Assembly (NCBI RefSeq): GCF_013386765.1
Contig: NZ_JACARE010000007.1
Coordinates: 1 to 64,000 of the forward strand
Length of the DNA: 64,000 nucleotides
Source of the DNA: Pseudomonas yamanorum
GTDB taxonomy: Bacteria; Pseudomonadota; Gammaproteobacteria; Pseudomonadales; Pseudomonadaceae
Direction: 5' to 3'
Shown here: piece by piece, positions 26,820-36,897 of the stretch
Numbering within the stretch: position 1 is the first letter of the stretch
Layout of the letters: each line of letters opens with the position of its first letter
Position numbers and translations under genes: made by a program
Notes under the pieces: model-generated
Databases searched by the model: none
The model's input: only the letters and a program-made list of their open reading frames with translations
Told to the model about the DNA's origin: nothing

Positions 26820-26916
26820 ACACGTGTCGACACGATGACCTGGGTGCCGGAGGCGAATGCCGCTGGTTGGTCATTGGGATACGTGGAGGCCAAACCCGAC
26901 TTATTAAGGAACTATC
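26820..26916 (+). promoter_or_regulatory. rpsB mRNA leader, probable ribosomal protein S2 autoregulatory element
   Basis: The leader folds around an outer stem, ATGACC (26835-26840) with GGTCAT (26869-26874), enclosing a GC-rich inner hairpin. It ends in the GGGATACGTGGAGGC segment before the rpsB ribosome site. In E. coli and other gammaproteobacteria, S2 represses rpsB-tsf through a conserved leader of this kind. The pairing is seen in the sequence; S2 control here is inferred from family knowledge. Confidence 0.6.
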
Positions 26917-27654
26917 ATGTCCCAAGTCAACATGCGCGATATGCTGAAGGCCGGTGTGCACTTCGGTCACCAGACCCGTTACTGGAACCCGAAAATGGGT
27001 AAATACATTTTCGGCGCGCGTAACAAGATCCACATCATCAACCTTGAAAAAACCCTGCCAATGTTCAACGAAGCTCTGACTTTCGTAGAGCGCCTGGCCC
27101 AGGGCAAAAACAAGATTCTGTTCGTCGGCACCAAGCGTTCCGCTGGCAAGATCGTTGCTGAAGAAGCAGCACGTTGCGGTTCGCCGTACGTCGATCACCG
27201 CTGGTTGGGCGGCATGCTGACCAACTTCAAAACCATCCGTGCTTCCATCAAGCGTCTGCGTGACCTTGAAGTGCAAGCCGAAGACGGTACTTTCGCCAAG
27301 CTGACCAAGAAAGAGGCGCTGATGCGCACTCGCGACCTGGAAAAGCTCGATCGTTCCCTGGGTGGTATCAAGGACATGGGCGGTCTGCCTGACGCACTGT
27401 TCGTTATCGACGTTGATCACGAGCGCATCGCGATCACCGAAGCCAACAAGCTGGGCATCCCGGTTATCGGCGTAGTCGATACCAACAGCAGCCCGGAAGG
27501 CGTTGACTACATCATCCCAGGCAACGATGACGCAATCCGCGCTATCCAGCTGTACATGGGTTCGATGGCTGACGCTGTAATCCGTGGCCGCAACCACGTT
27601 GCTGGCGGCACCGAGCAGTTCGTTGAAGAAGCTCCGGTAGCAGCAGCTGAGTAA
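26917..27654 (+). CDS. rpsB: 30S ribosomal protein S2
   Basis: The product is 245 residues, the normal S2 length. The N-terminus [28 protein letters not shown] carries the S2 signature, and the [15 protein letters not shown] block near the C-terminus is conserved. It is needed for 30S assembly and S1 binding. It is the first gene of the rpsB-tsf operon; a terminator-like attenuator follows within 30 bases of the stop. Confidence 0.99.
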   Translation: MSQVNMRDMLKAGVHFGHQTRYWNPKMGKYIFGARNKIHIINLEKTLPMFNEALTFVERLAQGKNKILFVGTKRSAGKIVAEEAARCGSPYVDHRWLGGMLTNFKTIRASIKRLRDLEVQAEDGTFAKLTKKEALMRTRDLEKLDRSLGGIKDMGGLPDALFVIDVDHERIAITEANKLGIPVIGVVDTNSSPEGVDYIIPGNDDAIRAIQLYMGSMADAVIRGRNHVAGGTEQFVEEAPVAAAE

Positions 27655-27680
27655 CTGACGCCTTGGCGTTGACTCAGTAA

Positions 27681-27709
27681 GCAAAAAGGGGGCTTGGCCC
27701 CCTTTTTGC
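27681..27709 (+). terminator. Intrinsic terminator/attenuator between rpsB and tsf
   Basis: The arms 27681-27693 and 27697-27709 are perfect inverted copies (13 bp) with a TTG loop. A5 and T5 lie inside the stem, so it works in either direction. In E. coli, tsf is partly expressed by read-through from rpsB past such a structure; partial termination here would set the S2 to EF-Ts ratio. Confidence 0.82.
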
Positions 27710-27846
27710 CACCTCGAAAACCATTTGTCTGCAGCGCAGCTACAACATCTGTAACGTGCAGCGGCCTACAAGGGTGGTTCGGGAAGAATTGATCGCCCGT
27801 TCAATCGGGTGGAATGGTTGAAAACCTATCCAAGAGGATTTTGAAA

Positions 27847-28710
27847 ATGGCAGAGATTACTGCAGCGTTGGTTAAAGAACTGCGTGAGCGTACCGGCGAA
27901 GGCATGATGGATTGCAAAAAGGCCTTGACCAAGGCCGGCGGCGACATCGAAAAAGCCATTGATGACATGCGTGCTTCGGGCGCCATCAAGGCTGCCAAGA
28001 AAGCAGGCAACGTTGCTGCTGAAGGCGCTATCGCTCTTAAAGAAGACGGTAAGACCGCCGTTCTGCTGGAAGTGAACTCGCAGACCGACTTCCTGGCTCT
28101 GCAGGACGACTTCAAGGCATTTGTTGCTGCAAGCGTTGAAAAAGCGTTCGCTGACAAGCTGACTGACGTCGCTCCGCTGATCGAAGCTCAAGAAGCTGCT
28201 CGCCTGGTGCTGGTCGGCAAGGTTGGCGAAAACGTCAACATCCGTCGCCTGGCTCGCGTTGAAGGTGATGTTGTCGGTGGTTACCTGCACGGTAACAAGA
28301 TCGGCGTTGTGGTTGCCCTTAAAGGCGGCAACGTTGAACTGGCCAAAGACATCGCTATGCACGTAGCGGCCAGCAACCCTGAATTCCTGCTGCCATCGGA
28401 AGTGTCCGCTGAAGCAATCGAACGCGAAAAAGCCGTGTTCCTGAGCCTCAACGCTGACAAAATCGCCGGCAAGCCGGAAAACATCGTTGAAAACATGATC
28501 AAGGGCCGTATCAGCAAGTTCCTGGCTGAGGCTTCCCTGGTTGAGCAGGCGTTCGTCAAGAACCCTGAAATCAAGGTTGGCGAGCTGGCCAAGAAAGCCG
28601 GTGCTGAGATCGTTTCCTTCACCTACTACAAAGTAGGCGACGGTATCGAGAAGCCGGTCGACAACTTTGCTGAAGAAGTTGCCGCCCAGCTGGCTGCCGC
28701 CAAGCAGTAA
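27847..28710 (+). CDS. tsf: Translation elongation factor Ts
   Basis: The product is 287 residues, the guanine-nucleotide exchange factor for EF-Tu. It shows the N-terminal UBA-like module (ITAALVKELRERTGEGMMDCKKAL) and the TDF-containing core (VNSQTDFLALQDDF) that contacts EF-Tu. The start at 27847 follows AGAGGA; an in-frame ATG at 27814 lies upstream but gives no homology. It is downstream of rpsB across a 192-base gap with the attenuator. Confidence 0.98.
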   Translation: MAEITAALVKELRERTGEGMMDCKKALTKAGGDIEKAIDDMRASGAIKAAKKAGNVAAEGAIALKEDGKTAVLLEVNSQTDFLALQDDFKAFVAASVEKAFADKLTDVAPLIEAQEAARLVLVGKVGENVNIRRLARVEGDVVGGYLHGNKIGVVVALKGGNVELAKDIAMHVAASNPEFLLPSEVSAEAIEREKAVFLSLNADKIAGKPENIVENMIKGRISKFLAEASLVEQAFVKNPEIKVGELAKKAGAEIVSFTYYKVGDGIEKPVDNFAEEVAAQLAAAKQ

Positions 28711-28731
28711 GACAGTTTTCAACTGTCGCCC

Positions 28732-28767
28732 AAAAGAGGCTGCCCGCTTACGCGCGCAGCCTCTTTT
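28732..28767 (+). terminator. Intrinsic terminator of tsf
   Basis: AAAAGAGGCTGC (28732-28743) pairs with GCAGCCTCTTTT (28756-28767), a 12 bp stem with a 12-base loop and terminal T-run. It ends the rpsB-tsf unit 21 bases after the tsf stop. A promoter for pyrH is expected in the 153 bases that follow, but no convincing hexamers were identified. Confidence 0.88.
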
Positions 28768-28920
28768 CAAATGGGGTGATCAATTTTTATTGGTTTCCCT
28801 TTGGAACTGGCTTACAAAGCCGTGTTCCGATGGCGCTGTGACAGCGTCAAGCTAGAGTGAACGCAGGCCGTAAACGGCTTGCCAAGAATTTTCAAAAATA
28901 CGCCGCAGGAGAGATTCGCA

Positions 28921-29664
28921 ATGGCTCAGCAGGGCAGTGGTCATCAGGCTCGCTATAAACGCATTCTACTCAAGCTTAGCGGCGAGGCCCTGATGGGGTC
29001 GGAAGAGTTTGGGATTGATCCCAAAGTACTCGACCGCATGGCACTGGAAGTCGGCCAACTGGTCGGTATCGGTGTTCAGGTCGGTCTGGTGATCGGCGGC
29101 GGCAACCTGTTCCGTGGTGCGGCACTGAGCGCCGCTGGCATGGATCGGGTGACAGGCGACCACATGGGCATGCTGGCCACTGTGATGAACGCCCTGGCCA
29201 TGCGTGACGCCCTGGAGCGCGCCAATATCACCGCGATCGTGATGTCGGCTATTTCCATGGTTGGCGTAACCGATCACTATGATCGTCGCAAAGCCATGCG
29301 TCATCTGGATGCCAAAGAGGTAGTGATTTTTGCTGCCGGTACCGGTAATCCGTTCTTCACCACCGATTCGGCTGCGTGCCTGCGTGGTATCGAGATCAAC
29401 GCGGACGTGGTGCTCAAGGCCACCAAGGTTGACGGTGTTTACACTGCAGACCCATTCAAAGACCCGCATGCCGAGAAGTTCGATCATCTGACTTATGATG
29501 AAGTACTGGATCGCAAGCTGGGCGTGATGGACCTGACGGCAATTTGCTTGTGCCGCGACCACAAGATGCCGTTGCGCGTATTTAACATGAACAAGCCCGG
29601 CGCCCTGCTGAACATCGTACACGGCGGCGCGGAAGGGACTCTGATCGAGGAAATCGAACAATGA
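28921..29664 (+). CDS. pyrH: UMP kinase
   Basis: The product is 247 residues, in the amino-acid-kinase fold family. It phosphorylates UMP to UDP with ATP for pyrimidine nucleotide synthesis. Motifs: [15 protein letters not shown] at the N-terminus, [10 protein letters not shown], and [16 protein letters not shown]. The ATG at 28921 has GGAGAG ten bases upstream; the ATG at 28879 would add an unrelated N-terminal tail. Its TGA overlaps the frr ATG (ATGA). Confidence 0.98.
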   Translation: MAQQGSGHQARYKRILLKLSGEALMGSEEFGIDPKVLDRMALEVGQLVGIGVQVGLVIGGGNLFRGAALSAAGMDRVTGDHMGMLATVMNALAMRDALERANITAIVMSAISMVGVTDHYDRRKAMRHLDAKEVVIFAAGTGNPFFTTDSAACLRGIEINADVVLKATKVDGVYTADPFKDPHAEKFDHLTYDEVLDRKLGVMDLTAICLCRDHKMPLRVFNMNKPGALLNIVHGGAEGTLIEEIEQ

Positions 29665-30218
29665 TCAACGAAATCAAAAAAGACGCTCAAGAGCGCATGC
29701 ACAAATCCCTGGAGTCTCTGAACCATGCATTTGGCCAGATTCGTACCGGCAAGGCCCACCCAAGCATTCTGGGCAGTGTGATGGTGCCGTACTACGGTAC
29801 TGATACCTCCATCACCCAAGTGGCCAACATCACCGTAAAAGACTCCCGTACCCTGCAGGTCGTGGCGTTCGAGCGCAACATGCTCGGCGCTGTCGACAAG
29901 GCCATCCAGAGCGCCGGCTTGAACCTCAATCCGACCAACCTGGGCGAATTGCTGCTGATCTCCATGCCGGCCCTGACTGAGGAGACCCGCAAGGGCTTCA
30001 CCAAGCAGGCCCGCAGCGCCGCTGAAGATGCACGTGTTGCCGTGCGCAACATCCGTCGTGATGCCTTGGGTGACCTGAAGAAACTGGTCAAGGACAAGGA
30101 AATCAGCGAAGACGAAGAGCGCCGTGCCGTTGCTGATATCGACAAGCTGACGAAAGACGCCGAGGCCCAGATCACCAAGGCCACGGAAGATAAAGAAAAG
30201 GACCTGATGGCCGTATAA
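29661..30218 (+). CDS. frr: Ribosome recycling factor
   Basis: The product is 185 residues, exactly the family length. With EF-G it splits post-termination ribosomes. The long three-helix bundle is evident from heptad-rich N- and C-terminal halves ([39 protein letters not shown]), and the PSILGSVMV and [14 protein letters not shown] segments mark domain II. It overlaps pyrH by 4 bases. Confidence 0.99.
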   Translation: MINEIKKDAQERMHKSLESLNHAFGQIRTGKAHPSILGSVMVPYYGTDTSITQVANITVKDSRTLQVVAFERNMLGAVDKAIQSAGLNLNPTNLGELLLISMPALTEETRKGFTKQARSAAEDARVAVRNIRRDALGDLKKLVKDKEISEDEERRAVADIDKLTKDAEAQITKATEDKEKDLMAV

Positions 30219-30235
30219 AGGGTCAGGACGCCTTC

Positions 30236-30991
30236 ATGGAAAAGACCAAGCAGACTGTGCCCTCCGTGGTGCCGCGCCATGTCGCGATCATCATGGATGG
30301 GAATAATCGCTGGGCGAAGAAGCGCTTTATGCCGGGTGTTGCCGGGCATAAAGCGGGTGTCGATGCTGTGCGTGCCGTGATCGAGGTGTGTGCCGAGGCC
30401 AAGGTCGAAGTGTTGACCTTGTTCGCGTTCTCCAGTGAAAACTGGCAGCGCCCGGCCGAGGAAGTCAGTGCCTTGATGGACCTGTTCTTCAAAGCCCTGC
30501 GTCGTGAGGCCAAGCGCCTGAACGAGAACAACATCAGCCTGCGCATCATCGGCGACCGCTCGCGGTTCCATCCAGAGTTGCAGGCGGCGATGCGCGAAGC
30601 CGAGGCAATCACTGCCGGCAGTGACCGTTTTGTGCTGCAGATTGCAGCCAACTACGGCGGCCAGTGGGATATCGCCCAGGCTGCGCAGCGTCTGGCGCGC
30701 GAAGTGCAGGCCGGCCATTTGCGTCCGGAAGACATCACGCCCGAACTGTTGCAAACCTGTCTGGTGACCGGCGACCTGCCGCTGCCCGATCTGTGCATTC
30801 GTACCGGTGGCGACCACCGCATCAGCAACTTCCTGTTGTGGCAGTTGGCCTATACCGAATTGTACTTCTCCGACCTGTTCTGGCCGGACTTCAAACACGA
30901 TGCCATGCGCAACGCGCTGGCCGATTTCGCTTCCCGTCAGCGTCGCTTCGGTAAAACGAGCGAGCAGATCGAAGCTGGAGCCCGGGTTTAA
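30236..30991 (+). CDS. uppS: Undecaprenyl diphosphate synthase (cis-prenyltransferase)
   Basis: The product is 251 residues. It adds eight isopentenyl units to farnesyl-PP in cis to make the C55 carrier for peptidoglycan and LPS. The pyrophosphate/Mg2+ site is IIMDGNNRWAKKR (D21), and the C-terminal RTGGDHRISNFLLWQLAYTE block is intact. Its TAA shares an A with the cdsA ATG (TAATG), so the two are coupled. Confidence 0.98.
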   Translation: MEKTKQTVPSVVPRHVAIIMDGNNRWAKKRFMPGVAGHKAGVDAVRAVIEVCAEAKVEVLTLFAFSSENWQRPAEEVSALMDLFFKALRREAKRLNENNISLRIIGDRSRFHPELQAAMREAEAITAGSDRFVLQIAANYGGQWDIAQAAQRLAREVQAGHLRPEDITPELLQTCLVTGDLPLPDLCIRTGGDHRISNFLLWQLAYTELYFSDLFWPDFKHDAMRNALADFASRQRRFGKTSEQIEAGARV

Positions 30992-31797
30992 TGCTTAAAC
31001 AACGAATCATCACGGCGCTGATCCTGCTGCCTATTGCCCTGTGCGGGTTTTTCCTGCTTGAAGGGGCGAATTTCGCGCTGTTCATCGGCCTGGTTGTGAC
31101 GCTGGGTGCATGGGAGTGGGCGCGCCTGGCGGGTTTCGCCGCGCAGTTGCCTCGTGTGGTGTACGCCGCTGTCGTGGCGCTGTTGATGTTCCTGATGTAC
31201 ATCCTGCCGGGCGTGGCACCTTGGGTGCTGGGTGCGGCGGTGTTGTGGTGGGCGTTGGCGACGTATCTGGTGCTGACCTATCCAGGCACCAGCAGTCACT
31301 GGTCCAGTGTCGCCTGCAAGCTGGTGATCGGCCTTTTGATTCTGCTGCCTGCCTGGCAAGGCCTGGTCTACATCAAGCACATGCAGTTGGGTAACTGGCT
31401 GATCATGGCGGTGATGGTGCTGGTGTGGGGCGCCGATATCGGTGCCTACTTCTCCGGCCGTGCTTTCGGCAAGCGCAAGCTGGCGCCGGCTGTCAGCCCG
31501 GGCAAAAGCTGGGAAGGCGTGTATGGCGGCCTGGCATTGACCCTGGTGATTACGATTGTGGTCGGTGTGGTGCGCGGCTGGACCGTCAAGGAAATGCTCC
31601 TGGCCCTGGTGGGTGCGGCGGTGGTCGTGTTCATCTCGGTGGTCGGTGACCTCACCGAAAGCATGTTCAAGCGTCAGGCCGGGATCAAGGACAGCAGTAA
31701 CCTGCTGCCGGGTCACGGTGGTGTGCTTGACCGTATCGACAGCCTGACGGCTGCGATCCCGATTTTTGCCGTTCTGTTGTGGATGGCTGCCTCGTGA
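30991..31797 (+). CDS. cdsA: Phosphatidate cytidylyltransferase
   Basis: The product is 268 residues with about seven TM helices. It makes CDP-diacylglycerol from phosphatidate and CTP at the inner membrane. The CDP-DAG synthase signature is seen near the C-terminus as [19 protein letters not shown]. It is tightly placed between uppS (1-base overlap) and dxr (GTGA overlap), the standard gammaproteobacterial order. Confidence 0.97.
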   Translation: MLKQRIITALILLPIALCGFFLLEGANFALFIGLVVTLGAWEWARLAGFAAQLPRVVYAAVVALLMFLMYILPGVAPWVLGAAVLWWALATYLVLTYPGTSSHWSSVACKLVIGLLILLPAWQGLVYIKHMQLGNWLIMAVMVLVWGADIGAYFSGRAFGKRKLAPAVSPGKSWEGVYGGLALTLVITIVVGVVRGWTVKEMLLALVGAAVVVFISVVGDLTESMFKRQAGIKDSSNLLPGHGGVLDRIDSLTAAIPIFAVLLWMAAS

Positions 31798-32984
31798 GCC
31801 GCCTGCAACAGGTCACCGTGCTGGGGGCTACCGGCTCGGTGGGGCTCAGCACACTCGATGTGATTGCTCGTCATCCCGAGCGTTATCAAGTATTCGCATT
31901 GACCGGCTTCAGTCGCCTGAGCGAGCTGTTGGCGCTGTGTGTGCGGCACACGCCGCAATACGCAGTCGTGCCGGAAGCGGCAGCTGCGCGTGGTTTGCAG
32001 GATGACCTGCGCGCGGCGGGCCTGGCGACCCGGGTGTTGGTAGGGGAGGAGGGGTTGTGCCAGGTTTCGGCTGATCCTGATGTCGACACCGTGGTCGCCG
32101 CGATTGTCGGCGCTGCCGGTTTGCGTCCGACCCTGGCCGCCGTTGATGCAGGCAAGAAGATTCTGCTGGCCAATAAAGAAGCCCTGGTGATGTCCGGCGC
32201 GCTCTTTATGCAGGCCGTGCGCAAGAGCGGCGCCGTGCTGTTGCCGCTGGACAGCGAACACAACGCGATTTTCCAGTGCATGCCCGCTGACTTCGCCCGT
32301 GGGCTGAGCCAGGTGGGTGTGCGTCGGATTCTGCTGACAGCCTCTGGCGGTCCGTTCCGGCAGACGCCGCTGGCCGAGATGGAGCATGTTTCCCCTGACC
32401 AGGCCTGTGCTCATCCGAACTGGTCCATGGGGCGCAAGATCTCGGTGGACTCGGCAAGCATGATGAACAAGGGCCTGGAGTTGATCGAGGCCTGCTGGCT
32501 GTTTGACGCCCGGCCGGATCAGGTCGAGGTGGTGATTCACCCGCAAAGTGTGATTCATTCCCTGGTGGATTACGTGGACGGTTCGGTCTTGGCCCAGTTG
32601 GGCAACCCGGACATGCGCACGCCGATCGCCAATGCACTGGCCTGGCCGGAGCGCATTGACTCGGGTGTTGCACCCCTGGATCTGTTTGCCATTGCCCGCC
32701 TGGATTTCGAAGCGCCTGACGAGCAGCGCTTCCCTTGCCTGCGTCTTGCGCGGCAAGCTGCGGATGCGGGTAATAGTGCGCCGGCGATGCTGAATGCGGC
32801 CAACGAAGTGGCCGTGGCGGCGTTTCTTGATCGGCGCGTCCGCTTTCCGCAGATCGCGAGTATCATCGAGGACGTTTTAAGCGTTGAGCCCGTCGTCGCC
32901 GTGAATGACCTTGGCGCGGTGTTCGAGGCGGATGCCAAGGCCCGGGCCTTGGCCGAGCAATGGTTGAACCGCAATACGCGTTAG
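31794..32984 (+). CDS. dxr: 1-deoxy-D-xylulose 5-phosphate reductoisomerase
   Basis: The product is 396 residues. It converts DXP to 2-C-methyl-D-erythritol 4-phosphate with NADPH, the first committed MEP-pathway step. The Rossmann motif [11 protein letters not shown] lies at the N-terminus; [13 protein letters not shown] and LTASGGPF are in place. I start at the GTG at 31794, which overlaps the cdsA stop (GTGA) and gives the normal length. ATG 31779 is possible but adds five residues from inside cdsA. ispD and ispF of the same pathway are also in this window. Confidence 0.95.
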   Translation: MSRLQQVTVLGATGSVGLSTLDVIARHPERYQVFALTGFSRLSELLALCVRHTPQYAVVPEAAAARGLQDDLRAAGLATRVLVGEEGLCQVSADPDVDTVVAAIVGAAGLRPTLAAVDAGKKILLANKEALVMSGALFMQAVRKSGAVLLPLDSEHNAIFQCMPADFARGLSQVGVRRILLTASGGPFRQTPLAEMEHVSPDQACAHPNWSMGRKISVDSASMMNKGLELIEACWLFDARPDQVEVVIHPQSVIHSLVDYVDGSVLAQLGNPDMRTPIANALAWPERIDSGVAPLDLFAIARLDFEAPDEQRFPCLRLARQAADAGNSAPAMLNAANEVAVAAFLDRRVRFPQIASIIEDVLSVEPVVAVNDLGAVFEADAKARALAEQWLNRNTR

Positions 32985-33037
32985 CCTTTTGGCGTGTTTG
33001 AGCCTTCAGGCACTGGATTGAAATGCGGAGAAATTAG

Positions 33038-34390
33038 ATGAGTGCGCTCTACATGATTGTCGGCACCCTGGTTGCTCTGGGTGTGCTGGTCACCTTCCAC
33101 GAGTTCGGCCATTTCTGGGTCGCGCGTCGTTGCGGCGTCAAGGTACTGCGCTTTTCCGTAGGCTTCGGCATGCCCTTGCTGCGTTGGCACGACCGTCGCG
33201 GTACCGAGTTTGTGATTGCTGCCATTCCGCTGGGCGGCTACGTCAAGATGCTCGATGAGCGTGAAGGCGAAGTGCCGGCTGATCAGTTGGACCAATCCTT
33301 TAATCGCAAGACCGTTCGTCAGCGTATTGCCATTGTGGCGGCAGGCCCGATCGCCAACTTTCTGTTGGCCATGGTGTTTTTCTGGGTCCTGGCCATGTTG
33401 GGCAGCCAGCAGGTGCGCCCGGTCATTGGTGCCGTCGAGGCGGACAGCATGGCGGCCAAGGCTGGCCTGACTGCCGGTCAAGAAATTGTCGCAGTTGATG
33501 GCGAGCCAACCACGGGTTGGGGGGCGGTCAATTTGCAGTTGGTGCGTCGCCTGGGTGAAAGCGGCATCGTCAAGTTGGTGGTGCGCGAGCCGGACTCCAC
33601 GGCTGAAACGCCGCGCGAGCTGACCCTGGACCACTGGCTGAAGGGCTCCGATGAGCCTGATCCGATCAAGTCCCTGGGTATTCGCCCATGGCGCCCGGCC
33701 TTGCCGCCGGTACTCGCAGAGCTGGATCCGAAGGGGCCGGCCCAGGCCGCGGGTCTGAAAACCGGTGATCGCCTGCTGGCGCTGGATGGCCAGGCGCTCA
33801 ACGATTGGCAGCAAGTGGTCGACCTGGTGCGTGTACGCCCTGATACCAAAATTGTGCTGAAAGTTGAGCGCGAGGGTGCTCAAATCGACATCCCTGTGAC
33901 CCTGGCGGTTCGCGGGGAAGCCAAGGCAGCCGGGGGTTACCTGGGTGCCGGGGTCAAGGGTGTCGAGTGGCCACCTTCGATGGTGCGAGAGGTCAGTTTC
34001 GGGCCGTTGGCGGCAATTGGCGAGGGCGCGAGACGCACCTGGACCATGAGTGTGCTGACCCTCGATTCCCTCAAGAAAATGTTGTTCGGCGAGCTCTCGG
34101 TAAAAAACTTGAGTGGACCGATAACCATTGCTAAAGTGGCGGGCGCTTCTGCCCAGTCGGGCGTTGTAGATTTCCTGAATTTCCTGGCTTATCTGAGTAT
34201 TAGCCTTGGGGTTCTGAATTTGTTGCCCATTCCAGTATTGGATGGGGGGCATCTGTTGTTTTATCTGGTCGAGTGGGTGCGTGGTCGCCCCTTGTCGGAT
34301 CGGGTGCAGGGTTGGGGGATACAGATCGGTATCAGTTTGGTGGTCGGGGTGATGTTGTTAGCCTTGGTCAACGATCTGGGACGACTGTAA
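33038..34390 (+). CDS. rseP: RIP zinc metalloprotease RseP
   Basis: The product is 450 residues, a site-2 intramembrane protease of the inner membrane. It cleaves anti-sigma factors such as MucA/RseA and signal-peptide remnants. The zinc motif HEFGH lies in the first TM segment (H21, E22, H25), and the LDG motif is in LLPIPVLDGGHLLF (D402). Two PDZ domains sit between them (about residues 115-300). It is 53 bases after dxr and upstream of bamA, linking it to envelope stress control. Confidence 0.97.
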   Translation: MSALYMIVGTLVALGVLVTFHEFGHFWVARRCGVKVLRFSVGFGMPLLRWHDRRGTEFVIAAIPLGGYVKMLDEREGEVPADQLDQSFNRKTVRQRIAIVAAGPIANFLLAMVFFWVLAMLGSQQVRPVIGAVEADSMAAKAGLTAGQEIVAVDGEPTTGWGAVNLQLVRRLGESGIVKLVVREPDSTAETPRELTLDHWLKGSDEPDPIKSLGIRPWRPALPPVLAELDPKGPAQAAGLKTGDRLLALDGQALNDWQQVVDLVRVRPDTKIVLKVEREGAQIDIPVTLAVRGEAKAAGGYLGAGVKGVEWPPSMVREVSFGPLAAIGEGARRTWTMSVLTLDSLKKMLFGELSVKNLSGPITIAKVAGASAQSGVVDFLNFLAYLSISLGVLNLLPIPVLDGGHLLFYLVEWVRGRPLSDRVQGWGIQIGISLVVGVMLLALVNDLGRL

Positions 34391-34410
34391 CGCTTCGCTG
34401 AATTGCGAAT

Positions 34411-34429
34411 CTGCCGCATTTTGCGGCAG
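34411..34429 (+). terminator. Hairpin between rseP and bamA
   Basis: CTGCCGCA (34411-34418) pairs with TGCGGCAG (34422-34429), an 8 bp perfect stem followed by TTTGTTTATT. It looks like a terminator or attenuator upstream of the bamA ribosome site. Confidence 0.7.
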
Positions 34430-34464
34430 TTTGTTTATTGCCAGTTGGAATAAGAAAGGACTTC

Positions 34465-36852
34465 ATGAAACGTCTGCTGCTAACTGCGGTTCTCACCGTA
34501 TTGATGATCGCCGAAGTTCACGCCGAGTCCTTCACCATCTCCGATATTCGCGTCAACGGCCTCCAGCGGGTTTCCGCGGGTAGCGTCTTTGGTGCCTTGC
34601 CGTTGAACGTCGGGGAACAGGCTGATGACCGTCGCCTGGTGGAATCCACTCGTGCGCTGTTCAAAACCGGGTTCTTTCAAGATATCCAACTGGGTCGCGA
34701 AGGTAACGTCCTCGTCATCACTGTCGTCGAGCGGCCGTCTGTCGCCAGTATCGAGATCGAAGGCAACAAGGCGATCTCCACTGAAGACTTGATGAAAGGC
34801 CTGAAGCAATCGGGCCTTGCCGAAGGCGAGATCTTCCAGCGTGCCACCCTCGAAGGCGTACGTAACGAGCTGCAACGCCAGTACGTCGCGCAGGGCCGTT
34901 ACTCGGCTACTGTCGAGACCGAGGTCGTGCCGCAGCCGCGTAACCGCGTCGGCCTGAAGGTGAACATCAACGAAGGCACCGTGGCGGCCATCCAGCACAT
35001 CAACGTGGTGGGTAACACCAAGTTCTCCGATGATGACCTGATCGACCTGTTCGAGCTCAAGACCACCAACTGGCTGTCGTTCTTCAAGAACGATGACAAG
35101 TACGCTCGTGAAAAACTGTCCGGTGACTTGGAGCGCCTGCGTTCCTACTACCTGGACCGTGGCTATATCAACATGGATATTGCTTCGACCCAGGTGTCCA
35201 TCACCCCGGACAAGAAGCACGTCTATATCACTGTCAACGTCAACGAAGGCGAGAAGTACAAGGTTCGTGACGTCAAGCTCAGCGGCGACTTGAAAGTGCC
35301 TGAAGACCAGGTCAAGTCCCTGTTGCTGGTGCAGAAAGACCAGGTGTTCTCGCGCAAGCTGATGACCACCACGTCTGAACTGATCACCCGTCGCCTGGGT
35401 AACGAAGGCTATACCTTCGCCAACGTCAACGGCGTACCGACCCCGCATGATGAAGACCACACTGTGGACATCACCTTCGTCGTCGATCCGGGCAAGCGCG
35501 CCTACGTGAACCGCATCAACTTCCGTGGCAACACCAAGTCTGCCGACGAAGTGCTGCGCCGTGAAATGCGTCAGATGGAAGGTGGCTGGGCGTCGACTTA
35601 CCTGATCGACCAGTCCAAGGTTCGCCTTGAGCGTCTGGGCTTCTTTAAAGAAGTCAACGTCGAAACCCCGGCTGTACCGGGTGTGGATGACCAGGTTGAC
35701 GTGAACTACGCCGTAGAAGAGCAGGCTTCCGGTTCGATTACCGCCAGTGTCGGTTTCGCCCAGAGTGCCGGCCTGATCCTCGGTGGTTCGATCACCCAGA
35801 ACAACTTCCTCGGTACCGGTAACAAGGTTTCCATCGGCCTGACCCGAAGCGAATACCAGAGCCGCTATAACTTCGGTTATGTCGACCCCTACTGGACTGC
35901 TGACGGTGTGAGCCTGGGCTACAACGCCTTCTACCGCACAACCGACTACAAAGACCTCGACGTCGACGTTGCAAGCTATGCAATCGACAGCCTGGGTGTT
36001 GGCGCCAACATTGGTTACCCGATCAGTGAGACCTCGCGTCTGACCTTCGGCCTGACTGCGCAACAAGACAAGATCAAGACCGGTGTGTACACCGTGGATG
36101 AGATCTTCAACTTCGTGCGTAAAGAAGGCGACCAGTTCCTGAACTTCAAGGCTTCGGCCGGCTGGTCGGAATCGACCCTGAACAAAGGTGTACTGGCAAC
36201 CCGTGGCCATTCCCAGAGCCTGACTCTGGAAGCAACCACGCCGGGCAGCGACCTGTCGTTCTTCAAGCTCGACTACCGTGGTCAGTTGTTCCAGCCATTG
36301 AGCGAAAACTACACCATGCGCCTGCACACCGAGCTGGGTTATGGCGATGGTTATGGTTCGACCAGCGGCTTGCCGTTCTATGAGAACTACTATGCTGGTG
36401 GTTTCAACTCGGTACGTGGCTTCAAGGACAGCACCCTGGGTCCTCGTGGTACTCCAAGCCGTGGCGTGGGTGTGACCGGTAACCAAGGTACTGTGGCTGA
36501 CTCGGACAACGACCCGCTGCCATTCGGTGGTAACGTTCTGATCCAGGGTGGTGCGGAGATCCTGTTCCCGCTGCCATTCGTGAAAGATCAACGTTCCCTG
36601 CGTACTTCGGTCTTCTGGGATGTGGGTAACGTGTTCGACTCCAAGTGCGAACAGGTCACCAACCCGAATGGCTCGAAGTCCAACACGCAGTGCAACGACG
36701 TAAGTCTGAGCAACCTGGCGAGTTCTGTCGGTGTGGGCGTGACCTGGGTGACGGCGCTGGGCCCGTTGAGCTTTGCTCTGGCCATGCCGATCAAGAAACC
36801 GGATAACGCTGAAACCCAGATTTTCCAATTCTCCCTCGGCCAGACGTTCTAA
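34465..36852 (+). CDS. bamA: Outer-membrane protein assembly factor BamA
   Basis: The product is 795 residues, the core insertase of the BAM complex. It has a signal peptide (KRLLLTAVLTVLMIAEVHA), five POTRA domains (about residues 22-420) and a C-terminal 16-strand barrel ending in phenylalanine (FSLGQTF). The loop-6 VRGF motif is present (SVRGFKDSTLGPRG). The ATG at 34465 has AAGGA seven bases upstream; the longer reading to 34438 would bury the signal peptide. skp follows 45 bases later. Confidence 0.98.
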   Translation: MKRLLLTAVLTVLMIAEVHAESFTISDIRVNGLQRVSAGSVFGALPLNVGEQADDRRLVESTRALFKTGFFQDIQLGREGNVLVITVVERPSVASIEIEGNKAISTEDLMKGLKQSGLAEGEIFQRATLEGVRNELQRQYVAQGRYSATVETEVVPQPRNRVGLKVNINEGTVAAIQHINVVGNTKFSDDDLIDLFELKTTNWLSFFKNDDKYAREKLSGDLERLRSYYLDRGYINMDIASTQVSITPDKKHVYITVNVNEGEKYKVRDVKLSGDLKVPEDQVKSLLLVQKDQVFSRKLMTTTSELITRRLGNEGYTFANVNGVPTPHDEDHTVDITFVVDPGKRAYVNRINFRGNTKSADEVLRREMRQMEGGWASTYLIDQSKVRLERLGFFKEVNVETPAVPGVDDQVDVNYAVEEQASGSITASVGFAQSAGLILGGSITQNNFLGTGNKVSIGLTRSEYQSRYNFGYVDPYWTADGVSLGYNAFYRTTDYKDLDVDVASYAIDSLGVGANIGYPISETSRLTFGLTAQQDKIKTGVYTVDEIFNFVRKEGDQFLNFKASAGWSESTLNKGVLATRGHSQSLTLEATTPGSDLSFFKLDYRGQLFQPLSENYTMRLHTELGYGDGYGSTSGLPFYENYYAGGFNSVRGFKDSTLGPRGTPSRGVGVTGNQGTVADSDNDPLPFGGNVLIQGGAEILFPLPFVKDQRSLRTSVFWDVGNVFDSKCEQVTNPNGSKSNTQCNDVSLSNLASSVGVGVTWVTALGPLSFALAMPIKKPDNAETQIFQFSLGQTF

Positions 36853-36897
36853 GCGTCTGACCCAAGATAACGACAACGGATTCTGTAGGAGTGCATC

